From Liolophura sinensis (Eukaryota; Mollusca; Polyplacophora; Chitonida; Chitonidae), in contig NC_088307.1 of assembly GCF_032854445.1 (NCBI RefSeq), positions 1-64,000 on the forward strand: 64,000 bases of DNA, in the 5' to 3' direction. The notes under the pieces are model-generated. The model searched no databases, was not told the origin of the DNA, and worked only from the letters and a program-made list of their open reading frames with translations. Shown here in pieces: positions 23,311-35,272 of the stretch. Each line of letters starts with the position of its first letter. Position 1 is the first letter of the stretch. Made by a program: the position numbers and the translations under genes.

Positions 23311-24024
23311 ACCATTGACGCTGATATTTAACAGGATTCGAGGGGCTTGTCTTAAGCTAAAGCCGTCAAAATGTTCCCTATTTCAGAAGGAAGTGGCATA
23401 TTTGGGTCATGTGGTTTCTGAGTCTGGCATAAGTTGCTATCCTGCTAAAGTAGATGCAGTGATCAACTGGCCAGTCCCAGAAAATGTATCTAAAGTCAGA
23501 GGTTTCCTTGGTCTTGTGGGGTATTATGGACGAAGTTTCGTTGGGGCAAAGATTGTCAGTTGGCATTGGAAACTTTGACGGAATTAGTAACATCTTCCCT
23601 CATTCCGGCTTACCCTATGCTGGAGGCAAAATTTATCCTAGATACAGATACTTGTGCGACAGGAATCGGGGCGGTATTATCGCAGGTTCAGAATGGTCAG
23701 GAAGGCGTAATCGCCTACGCTAGTAAAACATTAAATAAACATCAGCGAATGTATTGTACTACAAACAAGGAGCTCTTGGCAGTGATCACATTTATAAAAC
23801 ATTTAAGCCATTATTTTTATGGTAGGAGTTTCTTACTAAGAACTGATCTTGCCTCCTTGAGGTGGCTGAGGAATTTTAAGGAGACGGAAGGCATGGTGGC
23901 TAGGTGGATTTCTGTCCTGGACACTTATGATTTCGACATCGAACATCGTAAAGGTAACAGGCATGCTAACACAGATGGGCTCTCTCGTCAACCACATAGG
24001 AAATGCAAAAAGGGTAGACTGTGA
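23310..24024 (+). pseudogene. Gypsy reverse transcriptase thumb and RNase H remnant
   Basis: The first frame has LKLKPSKCSLFQKEVAYLGH, VVSESGISCYPAKVDAVINW and VRGFLGLVGYYGRSF, the C-terminal palm and thumb of gypsy reverse transcriptase. The catalytic YxDD region is missing because repeat copy B occupies its place. After a frameshift near 23560 the RNase H domain reads FILDTDTCATGIGAVLSQ, KTLNKHQRMYCTTNKELLAV and HRKGNRHANTDGLSR. A usual Asp in the first RNase H motif (D-T-D) is present. The frame then runs into stops. It once copied element RNA into DNA in the particle. Confidence 0.88.
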
Positions 24025-24329
24025 AGATTATTCAGTCTGGTGTTGGTACTGACAAGTTACCTTTCAAGGATGAGGCAGATGTCAGTCACGTTCCTGTAGT
24101 TTCACAATCTGACGGCAAAGCGGCGTACGATGCTATTAACCAAACTGTTGGATCCAGAACGAGAACGATCCTTGCCTGAAAAAGATTCTGCAACTGAAGA
24201 GTAAACATGTAGAGAAGCCACCCAAGTCCGTGATAGCTGGAGAACCACGAGATATGGTAACCCTTCGGGCATTGTGGGAGGTTTTAGAAGTAAAGAGAGG
24301 TGTCCTCTATTATGGTTGGTACGACAAGA

Positions 24330-25610
24330 TGTACGCTCAAAGTAGGTAACTCCCGGTTGCTCCTCTTGATGTACGGTCGAAAGTGTTTTACGAATTACAC
24401 TGTAACCTCACACCTAGTCACTTAGGTAGAACCAACTCTTCGGTCAATTCGTCAGAGGTTATACTGGCCGGGTATGACAGCGGACATAGCCCACACGGTG
24501 CATGCCTGTGATTAATGTGCTCGTAGAAAAAGAGGACCAGGTGCTGGTCGGTCTGCTCCACAGCAATCTAAAGTGAGGGTATCGCTTGATAGAATTTCAT
24601 TAGATATCCTTGAATGCCCTAAGAGAGGCAGGACATCAGTATGTCTTGGTCGTTGGAGATTAATATACGAAATGGGTAGAAGCATACCCTATGTCTGAGC
24701 ATACTGCACTTATAGTAGGGGATAAACTGGTCACAGAGTTCAACATTCGCTATGGTGTTCCTAAGCAAATACACACAGATCAAGGGCGGGAATTTTGAAT
24801 CTAACCTTATTGGTGAAGTGTGCAGGCACTTAGAAACCATATACTACGTCGCACAGGACCAGCTAAGCGTCATGTCCGACGTTCATATACCATTTGTAGT
24901 CCGTAATGGGCGTTCCAAGTCGATAATCGCAAGATCCATTTGCAAAACAACGTTAGTATGTAAGAAATTATACAAATAGGAAATAAAGCCGGTAACACAC
25001 AAGAGAGAAGGGGTCATCAGTTTTCAATGATGCCGGGCAGACAGTGGATATTGCAGGCATGAATTCTATATCAAAGCTCAAATTCGTAGTCCATGAATGA
25101 GTTCCAGGTCAAATAACAGTTATTTGGTAAGTATAGCTTACCCTTCGTTCTCATGACGTACAGAGCCACTGAACATGAAAGCACGGGGTGTTCCCCAAAT
25201 TTCCTCATGTTTGGGAGGGAATTGAATTTTCCCGTCGATTGGATGTTAGGGAACCCACCTAATACCAACACAGAGATGTGTTCTGTGCAGCATGTTCGTT
25301 GGTAGCAGCATGTGCAACAAGGTACTGCACAGTTTGTTGGTGAAAGTCTTAAGAAAGCATCAGTTCATCAAAAAAGTATTATGATAGAGGTGTTAAGGCT
25401 AGGGAGTACAAAGAAGGCGATCTTGTGTGGCGCTGGTACTTGCCAGCTGCCCGAGATAAATTTGGTCTTGGGTGGACAGGTCCGTATCAAATTATGAAAA
25501 GTTGACAGCAGTGACATATGTCGTAAAGCCGAGGGACGGCATAAATCATCGAGTTTTCCATGTAGATCATCTTAGGCCTTATTCAGGTATTGCTCCTCCA
25601 AGTGGTTAAT
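24330..25610 (+). pseudogene. Gypsy integrase remnant, interrupted
   Basis: An N-terminal zinc-binding region is implied by SHLGRT near 24420 and a later Cys pair around 24510, with stops between. The core follows: YVLVVGD, KWVEAYPMSEHTALIVGDKL, and RYGVPKQIHTDQGREF with the second catalytic Asp in HTDQG. Copy C of repeat R then replaces the segment that should carry the catalytic Glu. Integrase resumes at about 25135 with LPFVLMTYRATEHES and PNFLMFGREL. The C-terminal GPY/F-like domain follows with FGLGWTGPYQI, in changed frames, and HRVFHVDHLRPYSG at 25552-25590. It would have inserted the cDNA into chromosomes. Confidence 0.85.
24863..25125 (+). repeat. Dispersed repeat R, copy C
   Basis: Starts 'agcgtcatgtccgacgttca' and includes 'ggaaataaagccggtaacac', 'gtggatattgcaggcatgaa' and 'atgaatgagttccaggtcaa'. 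It is nearly the reverse complement of copy B, 1.5 kb away, and a looser match to copy A. It replaces part of the integrase core. Confidence 0.85.
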
Positions 25611-25794
25611 GGTCATATGGACATGGAAACTGATACAGTAGGTAGACAAGAAGACACCGAATCATCGGACCGTATTAATTTCAGCTCACCACCTTTAACT
25701 CCTAACAGAGAGCAAGTGAGCCCAACTCGTAGAGCCCGATGTAATAGGGCTATTAGAAGCCCTGCCAAGTATTCTCCATAGTCGATAAGACTAT

Positions 25795-26310
25795 ATGCCG
25801 GTGGATGCCCTCATTGAACCTATCTTTTATCTTCTTACAGAAATTGAAATGGCCGATGTCATAGACATAAAAGTTTCTGAAAAGGAACTGGATACCTTAG
25901 ATCAGGATCTTAGACCTGAATGGCAAGAGAGAGGTATGGTGTGTTCAGTGCCTGTCTGTGGGGATCACTTCTATACGTCAAAGAATGACATCTTCCATCA
26001 CTGGAAACTGGTTCACCGGAAGACTACCAGACTGTTTCAGTGTCCTCTGTGTGGTTTCGGGTACCCAAGGAGAAATCAAGTGAAGCATCACATAATGCGA
26101 GATTCCAGAATCCGGGATCTACGCGGTGCCATAAACGTAAGGTGCGTATACATGACGAGGAAAGAGAGGCTGAGAAACGACGCCGTCTCAACATTCCGAA
26201 ACGAGAATCGTCTGGATCCGCTGAATACATATGCAGGGACGAGCAAGTAGTGATCTTGAAAGGGCCGGATGGATCTTTCGGTATGAAGGTTCAAGTAAAG
26301 CCCCATTGAA
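25795..26310 (+). CDS. C2H2 zinc-finger ORF 3' of gypsy pol
   Basis: The frame is open from 25795 to 26250. Just before an internal ATG at 25849 (MADVIDIKVSEK) lies a textbook splice acceptor, 'tatcttttatcttcttacag', ending at 25840, so I favour 25849 as the start of translation of a spliced message. A first finger is clear: Cys-x4-Cys-x12-His-x4-His around VCSVPVCGDHFY. A second begins QCPLCGFGYPRRNQVKHH but loses its last His. Past about 26100 another frame continues with a basic stretch (HDEEREAEKRRRLNIPKR) to a stop at 26307-26309, which suggests a frameshift. It probably bound nucleic acid. The position after integrase suggests a third ORF of the element. Confidence 0.6.
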
Positions 26311-29300
26311 TGCCCGGATATCCTCCTGGTGGTACCTCGTAGACAGGAACAGCGTTTAGTGCCTAAGTAATGTGACTAGAAACGTTGTGTAACTAAGGTT
26401 AGTGGAATGGTTCGAACCTCCGAAGCTGAAGTGAACTGGACCAATGTGTTTCATAATTTATAAAACCTGTGATCATACACAAGTTATACACGTGGGACAG
26501 GGATTGTTTCAGCTATAGTGAATGGGAATAGCGTCCAAATCCGCTTCCTCTGACCAGGTCTCCACATAAGGTACCATGCTTGCCTGGGCGAACTGACTGG
26601 GGATAGCCTCAAACTGACATTTATGGCAAACAGCAACATCCCACGACCCCTTTCTCCAATGAATAAGTTGAAGTAGGGACATATGTAGAGAGGAATGCCA
26701 TGAGTTCTTTTTATAGTGCCTCATGTTTGAATACTTGTCTTTACCTTAATTTAATAAATTTCAGTATTGTTTTGTTAACCTATGTTTGAGTCCCGCTTTT
26801 GGAGAGTTGGCCGCCTGGCATTTTGGCTGATTCGCGACACTTGGGGCCCTAACTTACGAAGCTGGGTAGGCCACAGAAGACAACATTAGTTGCTTCCCGT
26901 TACATAGCCAATAAAACCTTGATGCCATGGTCGATGTCAGTGTGCCGTGCCCACTACAGTTTGTCACTCATCGGACTGCCATCGTCCTAAATGTGGATTC
27001 TATATTTACTTGGACTAACTCGCCGTTGGAAGCCAGAACGTTCGATCAGAATTTGGACGCCGTCATCAGTAAGAGACTATAATGTTGTGATTATTGGTAT
27101 TCTTTTGTATATTACTGTCAGTTGTATTCTCTGTCTATTTTGTTCAAATATATGTGTTGAAAGTATTCAGATCTTCGTGTTTTTTTGTTTCATCTTGTGC
27201 AAGGTGTATCGCTGATCTGAGAGTTGAACAAGCCGGATGTTTCTCATCTTTACTCTCCGATAGTGTTACCCTTACAGCAGATAAAGACTTCAATGATGAC
27301 AAAGCCCTTGTGTTGTTGTTTTTCTCATTTCTAGAGAGAAAGCTATTTATAGACTTAAAATTCGTGCTAAAGTTGTTATTGAGTTTTCAATAAAACAGGT
27401 TTCTGCTTTGTGCCATATATTTTAGTGTTTGTATTCTTTAGAACTTGGGATATCGGCACATAAAAGGACCAAACCAGCTCTTTAAAGGGGAAGCAGGTTT
27501 ACTACCCATGTTGACCCCAGGTGTCTCTTTGTATGAACAAATACTTTTGATTTTGAACTTAACAGATAATGGACCATTCATTTTTACATACTCCTCAACA
27601 CATATCCAACGATGAGAAGTGAAAGTTCTTTTCCGAAACCTTACCATTGATGAAAACATTAAAGATGTAAGTTGCTTTTGGCTATCTACAAAAGACAAAA
27701 CCAAAAACATTTTCATTTTTTGTCTTTTTCTCACTTTCTACGTTTATCTGCGTTTAATTTATATTCTGCGCGGTAGAACGATTTTCTACGATGTGACAAG
27801 GTCTTTTTGGCTGTTTTTTTTTCGAAGTTTATGGTTGAATTCATCAACTTTGTTTAAAGTGTTTTTGTTTCTGCCTAAATTTGGTTTTGCATGTACTTTA
27901 AGTTCTTCGTCATTAGAAAGTCCTTCCTGCAAGTGTTTTCTTTTTGTTTCTGTGTGTGGCACATTTTTTCTGTTGTTCGTGGGTGTAGCGTGTGTGTCAT
28001 CATGGTTATATGACTGTATGTACGAGATTCTGTTCTATTCGCTATTGGTTATCAGTTTCGTAGGTCTTTTTTGGTTGTGCTTGTAGTAATATTATTTTCT
28101 TCAGTATTTGTGTAGCAAGTCTTTTCTCTTGGATGTTTTGGTAGCAAACTTGTCCAGTTGATAACAAGGATAAGCCACAGAAGACCAACACACAGTTGAA
28201 TTCTTTATTGGCAGTTAATCATATAGGCTTTACATATGAATCATTACTGTTATTAACTCGCAAGTATTGGTCACCAGGTAGCCAAGGTTCCAAACACATA
28301 GATCTATATGGTCCCATCGACCATCGTATCACAACACATTTAGGCATATTTATGTAAACATTACATTATGTCTTAGACTTGAGATATGTAACGACATGTA
28401 TACCTACATCTATTTCGCAATGAGTTTATACAAACATTGGACACAACAATAATGTAGCATGGTAGTCTGTTCCAAACCGAGGTGTTACTGCTTTTCTAAC
28501 ATTAGATGACATTCATTCGCGGAGATTGTAGGTACTAACAATTTTAACAAGGGTAAAATTTGCCTTAAATTTCCACATCTAGACAAATATAGTTACAAGC
28601 AGACTGCCCAAAAATTTGACCATCAGTTAAAAACAGTTAAAAAGGAGCTAAAAGACGTTCACATATCTGTTGTACGGATGACTAATGATTGACACCGTAA
28701 TGACCTATCAAATATACATTTTGTCAAACGGCTTTTGAAGCACTGTCCTGCTATAGTATAAATCTGTGACGGCTTTTCTTGTGAAAATAATTTATTTCTC
28801 CCTTTTGTTTTTAGAACGTTATGACGTTCTGGTGGCCTCCTTTAGTCACGCTTCACAAAATGTGATGTGAAGTCCCTCTAAGCAGTTGACTGGGTCAGGA
28901 AACCTACAGGATGGTGACATTACATAATCTAGGAGAGGCAATTATCGGTGCTTTGTAAATGCTACAGACTGTCAGGATTTGTACTCGGTGTCCTGATAAT
29001 ACATGTGCAAAATTGTTTACATAATTAACACCATCTAAAAACCATTTCAGTTTGCCATTTAGAAAGCAGACCACGCCATCACTATTGTTATTGGAGCAAT
29101 AACTGTCAAAGAAACGAAATTCTTGTTATGAGAGATCTTATTTTAAACATATCTACTTAAATGATATAAACTGAGGCTTTGAGCAATTGTACCTTTAAAG
29201 CCATGCATAATACAAATGTGACTATTGACCCGAGACCATATTTTTCCGAAGGTAACGTTGGTCAGGACTATAGATAGAGGAAACCGGATTGCGCAGAGTA

Positions 29301-30418
29301 AAACGCCGTCCTTCGTCTAAGAACGTACATGTGTCTAGCTCAGTTGAAGGAAATGTAAAGATCGGACGAAGAGTTGTTCGGACACAAATTCAAGGACACT
29401 TCAGAGATTTTGTTGTTACTGAAAACTTACACTTAAGCATGCTGGTATAAGAACGTCACAGGTCAAGCGCTCATTGACACAAACAACTTGGAAAGGAGGT
29501 TCCAAACGACAGTCCCAGCTGACGACTGGACACTGACAAATTCCTTAGTGCACTGGTTTAAACTCTCTTATACCTTGTAACAAGGACATTTCCCCCAACG
29601 TTTGACGTCTGGAATACAAGAATAGAGACAGAAATAATTTAGACTTCGGTAACAATATGTGTGAATTAATCGTACTATGTATGATAGCAATTGGTTCTTT
29701 TGAACAGCGTAGAACGTAATGAATATATACAATATAGTCACGATCCAAATCCGTGTACAATAACAGTTTAGTTTATTATAATTAAATAAAATAAAAGAAA
29801 AACGAAAATAAACAATATTTAGAATATTTTAGACGCAAATATTACTTATTACTGATGAAGTTATACCATAGAAAACTATCGAGGGACATGTGTATCTATT
29901 AATGGCACACACCCGCGCTCGCAACTTTGAGTAATTTCAAACACACACCTACATCCTCACACACACACCCGCATACATGCATCTACACCCTCACACACGC
30001 AACTACACCTTCGCCCATCCACATGAACGAACGCTTCCACCTACACACCAACTTTGTGACGTATATCCGTTCCATTCAGTATATCCATACACCCACATGT
30101 ATACATGTGAGTAAAGAATTCGTGAAATGATACACGAAATGCTTGGTTTCTATTTTAATATGTAGATTAGGTTGTTTCTATCACATAAAAGTACCCGAAA
30201 GCCTCTCAACTTTGGTTAGACAGGAAGGGGGCGAGTACTAATAGAGGGGCGATAAGCTTGTCTCGATGACGTCATTTCCGAAACATTAACATTTTGTCTG
30301 TTCCATCTGAATTAACCTTTGGGAGACACCCAAAAAGTTTTACTCGATACATTTCATATGACATACCTAATTAGAGGTAGACGCTATCCTAGAGGGAGGT
30401 TTATTGAAATCTTTAGGT
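26311..30418. other. Long region without recognisable genes
   Basis: AT-rich and in part T-rich. The 155-codon frame at 27619-28086 is mostly Phe, Leu, Val, Cys and Ser and looks like translation of T-rich DNA. A phrase 'gccacagaagac' occurs near 26870 and again near 28172, perhaps a short direct repeat. The 3' LTR of the gypsy element may lie near 26750-26900, but I cannot define it. No tRNA or SINE is seen. Confidence 0.45.
29938..30045. repeat. CA-rich low-complexity stretch
   Basis: Repeated 'cacacacac', 'ctacaccctcacacac' and similar phrases form an interrupted CA-rich tract. A 67-codon frame across it is compositional only. Confidence 0.75.
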
Positions 30419-30590
30419 TTATTTATTTATTTATTTGATGCCCTACTCAAGAATATTTCACTTATCCGACGGTGGCCAGGATTATGGTTGGAGAAAACTG
30501 GACAGAGCCCGGAGGAAACCCACGCCCACGATCATCCGCAGGTTGCTGGAAGACCTTCCACGGACTGAGCCATGGAGCACCCCCGCCCCC
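30419..30590 (-). mobile_element. SINE family A, internally deleted
   Basis: Starts with a TTTA tail and then 'gccctactcaagaatatttc', 'acttatccgacggtggccag', 'catccgcaggttgctggaag'. It jumps from 'gaccttcc' to 'ggactgagccatggagcacc', which is the tRNA-like head, so the middle is deleted. Confidence 0.8.
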
Positions 30591-31334
30591 CTGTCGTTCG
30601 GATCATTATTCTTAGTCAGTTCGAAAAAATGCAATTAAAACTGCAAACCAAAGTTTTAATAACAAAAATATGAAGCAACATTTGACGTTTTGTGCTGTCA
30701 CGTGATTTATTAGCCATTTTGAATTTTAAAGGTGTTCTTTTTCAGAACGGCAGAAGTTATCTGCATGAAACTGGCGTTAGTAAGCTCTAAATGGATGGCT
30801 CTACAATAATTATAAAATCTCTTAGTTTAGTATGCAATCCAGACTACGAGATACCAAGTAACGCTTTTATTGAGTAATTTCAACCACTGCTCATCCCATA
30901 TCAATACTTATCAAGCAATTGTTTCATATCAAAGCCAGTAATGATGGAAATGCATGTGTGGTATCACCAAAACACAACGATTCCAATCATTTTGTTCACA
31001 ACAGTTCACAGCCAGCCACATTTTACACTTGTTTGATACAGAAGAACTTTAATCGCATGTGTGCAAAATCACCACAATGTAAACCAGGTGGGTGCATAAT
31101 TAAGTTCTTTGTGTATATATTGAGCATCCAAACCTTAATTTTATCGCATGATATTTGTAGATGTATTCAACACAAGAGTGTAAAAGAATTTTCCTCATCG
31201 CTGACCACTTCAAATCCAGCGCCTGTCCCTCACTTATGAATGACGCCATTCTTCCAGACGCTTTCCGCAGCGCGCGCATTATCAGCCGTGGAGTGGACAA
31301 GGCACATTTACAAGCTGTATACCGCGTCGCCTCA
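30591..31334. other. No gene recognised
   Basis: Overlapping frames on both strands at 30919-31349 have no family motif. No repeat is seen before the SINE fragment at 31335. Confidence 0.4.
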
Positions 31335-31475
31335 AACAAAAGACTTTAAAAATGGTGCTTGTCACTGCCTTGCTTAGCGCTCAGCTCGGAGATGTTATAG
31401 CAAGCCAACAGTGCTGGTTGGCTTGGTGCCACTGTAACGTCATATTACTAGAAAGTTGTTGAGTACAATGTAAGT
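31335..31475 (+). mobile_element. SINE family B, partial and diverged
   Basis: 'aaaagactttaaaaatggtg', 'ccttgcttagcgctcagctc', 'agtgctggttggctt' and the 3' block 'gaaagttgttgagtacaatg' follow the same order as in the full copy at 18846-19199. The head and part of the body are missing. Confidence 0.65.
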
Positions 31476-31834
31476 TCCCTAAGCGAAAGCCTACAGGCTG
31501 TAAGTATTGTTCTTGTACAGCTTACCACGGTCATGTAATCCCCTTTCACCTCTCGTGTAATCGCCATTTCTGCTCCGGCCAGACTAGAGAATGTATGCTT
31601 CTCCACAAATTTATCATCTTCAATGTTTATCAGACTCTGAAAAACGGTCGGATGGAAACTTCACTGTAAAATCTGCTTCAAATGTATTGTCTTATCAATC
31701 ATAGAGATACAAGGAACAATATTCATCATCAAAGAAGAAGTGAGCAATAAATGCCAAAACTCACCTCCTTTTTCATCTTTGTAAATTTTAAAAGGCAGAG
31801 GATAAATAACTAAGCATTCGTTCCACAACCCTTC

Positions 31835-32235
31835 TTCTTTGACAGCGTGGGGACTGTTGTATCACACAGTGTTTTTTACACCACCTTCTTTCTAAGACAG
31901 CACGAGTTCTCTGTATCACAAACATCCTTCTAAGATAGCACGAGGGCTACATAGCATAACCTTGTGTTTTCTACACCACCTTCCTTCTAGAAGAGCACGT
32001 GGAAGGTATTACATATCCCAGTGTTCCCTAACCACTTTCTCCCCAGAACACTACGAGGACTTTTGTACAACCTTCTTTCTAGGGGAACACGTTGACGGTA
32101 TTACATACCACGGTGTACTCTACACCACTTTCAGCACGTGAGCTGTATTACAGAACCCAGTGTTCTCGACACTACCTTCCTTCCAGGAGAGGATGCGGGC
32201 AGTATTAGGGATCCCAGCGTTCTCTACGCCAAAGG
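31835..32235. repeat. Degenerate minisatellite, about 60-bp unit
   Basis: Six or so units contain an 'agcacg' element, a 'gtattacatatcccagtgtt' element and 'ctacaccaccttccttctag'. Spacing varies around 60 bases. Not coding. Confidence 0.75.
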
Positions 32236-32261
32236 GGATTTCAATATGACGAAAGTTCGTA

Positions 32262-32645
32262 TATAAGACTTTGGACTGGCCGGTGTGAAGACTTTGGACC
32301 TGGCCTTTGTGAAAGCTTTGCAACTTACTGGTATGAAGGCTTCGGACTGACCGGTGTGAAGGCGTTGGACTTGACCGGATGCGTAGGCTTTGGACCTCAC
32401 CAGTATGAAGGCCTTTAACCTAACCAGTGTGAAGTCTTTGGACCAGACCGGTGTGAAGGCTTTGGACCTGACCGGTGTGAAGTCTTTGGATCTGACCGGT
32501 GTGAAGACTTTGGACCTGACAGGTGTGAAGGCTTTGGACCTGACCTTTGTGAAAGCTTTGGACCTGACCGGTGTTAAGGCTTTGGACCTGACCGGTGCGA
32601 AGGCTTTGGACCTGACCGGTGTGAAGGCTTTAGACCTGACCGTAA
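32262..32645. repeat. Minisatellite, 24-bp unit
   Basis: Unit 'ctttggacctgaccggtgtg' plus 'aagg' repeats about 15 times. Because 24 is a multiple of three and the unit lacks stops, frames stay open on both strands: VKALDLTG repeats on the plus strand and TPVRSKAF repeats on the minus strand. The array edges are sharp and the units differ by single bases. Confidence 0.93.
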
Positions 32646-32649
32646 AGCA

Positions 32650-33590
32650 ACTAGAAACAAGCACAAATGTTATAAATGACTCCGTCCACCAAGTAAGAAG
32701 GGAGTGCTATAATGGAACAAAATTGCAAACAATGAAGAACCAACCAAAATCAGCTTCATTCCGAGGCTCGTTCCATGCCCTAAAAACCTTTGTTACATGA
32801 AATCCCAAAAACTGAAAATGAAGCAGCAGAAGCAGTAATCAATACTTTATTCCTAAAAAACTCGACTGTGAAAACGAAGCTGAACTGGAACGAACCTCTG
32901 CACGGCCAAACCAATACGCGCCAGATAAATTATAAAGACAAGGAACACGAGGGATGTTATACAAGACTGAATTCAGGAAAATGCGGATACTAGCCGTCGA
33001 CTGGCACCAATAATGCGGTAATCAAGGCAAGACTACACTAAAGAGGTAGTAGACAAGCTTAACATTAACAATATATTTTACGAAGAAAGATTCCATCGAC
33101 TCTCGTCACCACAACCACCTAGTGACTTTGCCTTCTGCTATTCAACAGAATTGTTTGTTCCTCTGCAAAAGCGTCGTATACCGCAAGTACACTTTGATCA
33201 CTGAGAAATGATCACCATCAACGTGAGGCACAAGCACTGACCGCAGGGAAACAGACGAGGCAGACAATGGGGGCTATTGATAACAGAGGACGAGGGTGGT
33301 ACGAGGACCCACAATGTGATCCACAATGTTTGCGGATTAAAATCGAAACTCCTGTCTTCAGATTTTGGATTTTGGTCACATGGGTCACGTGAGTTATTTG
33401 GGCAAGATTTGTTGCGGGGATGTGTGTATGTTGACAGTAACTGTTTTCTGATTGGGTGATTGGAATTCTACCTCGAGATGTATTCAAGATATCTCCGAAA
33501 TTGACGAGATTCTTTCAAGCCTTGCACAATGAAACCGTGACGTTGCAAAATTCACACTAGGTGCTCAGTTGATAAAAAACTAAACGATCT
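32650..33590. other. No gene recognised
   Basis: Short frames only, with no motif and no clear repeat. Confidence 0.45.
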
Positions 33591-33599
33591 TCCATCTAC

Positions 33600-34110
33600 A
33601 CGTCAGTAAACAACTGGGGTCACAAGCTGATTGAGCTTTGCAAGAAGTCAAATATTTTAATTGTAAACGGGACAGTTGCTCAAGGCCAAGGAATCGGGAT
33701 ACCAAAGCCTGGAGGCATGGGCTTGACGGACTATACCATCGGAAGCCTATATCCGTTATATATGCCGAGGAACAACTTGATGCATTTAACATAACGTTTC
33801 ATGAAATATATGATAAATCATTTCCTCTTGCTAGATACCAACCAAAGGCACGTGGCATAATAAATCCAAGTATCAGGTATGAACTTAGTCGATTTATCAA
33901 AACATAAACCGTATAGATTGGAATTCCAATCAAATGTCGCTAATACTGCAAATAAATATAGAACTTACCGTAATAAACTTAACAAATTCCTATCTCGAAA
34001 AACATACTATGAAATCAAATTTAATGACACAAATCAAAATATTAAAAGTACATGAAAAGTTCTTACTGAACTGAGGGATTGAAACAAACCTGATATTGAC
34101 GTAAACGCTT
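33600..34110 (+). pseudogene. LINE (non-LTR retrotransposon) fragment
   Basis: A peptide at about 33610-33700, NNWGHKLIELCKKSNILIVN, fits the late part of an apurinic-type LINE endonuclease. In another frame, at about 33786-33900, FHEIYDKSFPLARYQPKAR and then INPSI fit the linker just before the reverse transcriptase. A third piece at about 33950-34065 has YRNKLNKFLSRKTYYEIKFN and a STW-like site where Trp is now TGA. Order and strand agree, but stops and frameshifts are many, so this is a dead internal fragment of one element. The clade is uncertain. The region up to 34.6 kb may include more of it. Confidence 0.6.
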
Positions 34111-35272
34111 TACGAGGTACCAAACGACGTTTCATTGCGTAATTTCAACCACTGCTTCAACACTGCTTACTCCAAAACATTTTTCTAGAGGTACTTTAAA
34201 TTCCTGGTAAATTCTTGATTGCGCTAATTGAACATGGTAACTCTTTCTTCCCCCGCACAGTTTGTTGAAAAGAAGAATTACTAAAGCTGGCTGTTCATCT
34301 TGGAAACTTGCTAGTGTTTTGTTTTGATTTGGTGCTGGCTACGCTCATATGGTGATGGTAGTATATTTTCATATACATTGCGATGTGTGTAGCATCGTTT
34401 ACGCATTTGTATGAAACCTGATTAGAATAGATAAGTTAGAAACAACGTTTCTGGTTAAACAAGGGATAACACTCAGAGTGTTATGTATATTTTCTATGGT
34501 ATTTTTCTGACCTTCATTGATATTGTTCCAAGCTATATATGCATGTTCGATCGGTGATGTTATAAAACATTTATACAAAGTTTCCAAGCATTTTCAGACA
34601 ATATTTAAGAAATCTGCACATGTATAATTTTTATTGGCAATCTCTACAAGTTTACAAGTTCACCCATTTCAAAGGTATAATCTAAGGCTTAAGAATGATC
34701 CCGGCAAACACGTCAATTTCTGTCAGCCGGCTCCGTTCCGGATTACTACTCATCTAACACGAAGGCCTACATCACGCTGTCACGGCACGAATACGGTACC
34801 ATTCGCCCACGATTTCCACCGTCCGGGGCGAGAGGTCCTCATCCAGCTTCCATACCCTGGTGTAGACTGGCGTAATTTTTGGAAAATTCAAACTTTGCAC
34901 TATGCGTACATCAACAAGAGAATCAAGTAGTCCACTGACACTCGGACAGGTCACCCTGAACAAAACATGCAGGTGCGCACACCCGGACTCATTTTCACGG
35001 ACACGAACTTGCAAGTCTCTTCTTTTATTTTTGGAAATGTAGGGGAATGGAATGGGGGTATTTCGGACATCCGGATTCCAGTTCACCGTCTCATCTGGTG
35101 CGCACTATCTGCAGTGGCTCTTGCATTGATCTATACTGCTTGCAGCGCATTCGCCGCTCTCTACCTTTCGCCTTACGTCACTCCCACCACCAAAGAAGAT
35201 TGACCTTTGGAGCCTGTGACACGTAGATTTGTTTATGCTTAGCCTTATCACGCGAAGAACCGAACTATTTAA
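34111..35272. other. Mostly unassigned; possible lipid-binding terminal exon
   Basis: A minus-strand frame of 104 codons ends at 34772. Its last part, after an acceptor-like 'aaaattacgccag', reads VYTRVWKLDEDLSPRTVEIV and ends at a stop. This could be a 3' exon for the lipid-binding-like exon at 35479-35654, but the splice phase is not what the family predicts, so the idea is weak. A plus-strand frame at 34967-35203 with one hydrophobic stretch is unrecognised. Confidence 0.3.

Larger units (their letters stand above)
22260..26310 (+). mobile_element. Ty3/gypsy retrotransposon, broken
   Basis: Protein remnants follow in gypsy order on one strand: gag (22273-23092), reverse transcriptase thumb with RNase H (23310-24024), integrase (24330-25610), then a C2H2 zinc-finger ORF (25795-26310). 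Copy B of repeat R lies at 23093-23310, where protease and most of the reverse transcriptase palm are absent. Copy C lies at 24863-25125, within integrase. I could not find a convincing LTR pair or primer-binding site, so the outer limits are those of the recognisable proteins. The copy has stops and frameshifts and cannot be functional. Confidence 0.85.

Noticed and set aside
27619-28086. 155-codon hydrophobic frame that could suggest a membrane protein
   Set aside because: The DNA is T-rich, the composition is what T-rich DNA gives, and no homologous pattern or splice context is seen.
34772-34866. Possible last exon of the lipid-binding-like gene
   Set aside because: The acceptor is weak and the phase is not the phase 0 expected after the 35479-35654 exon. 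It is mentioned only as a lead.
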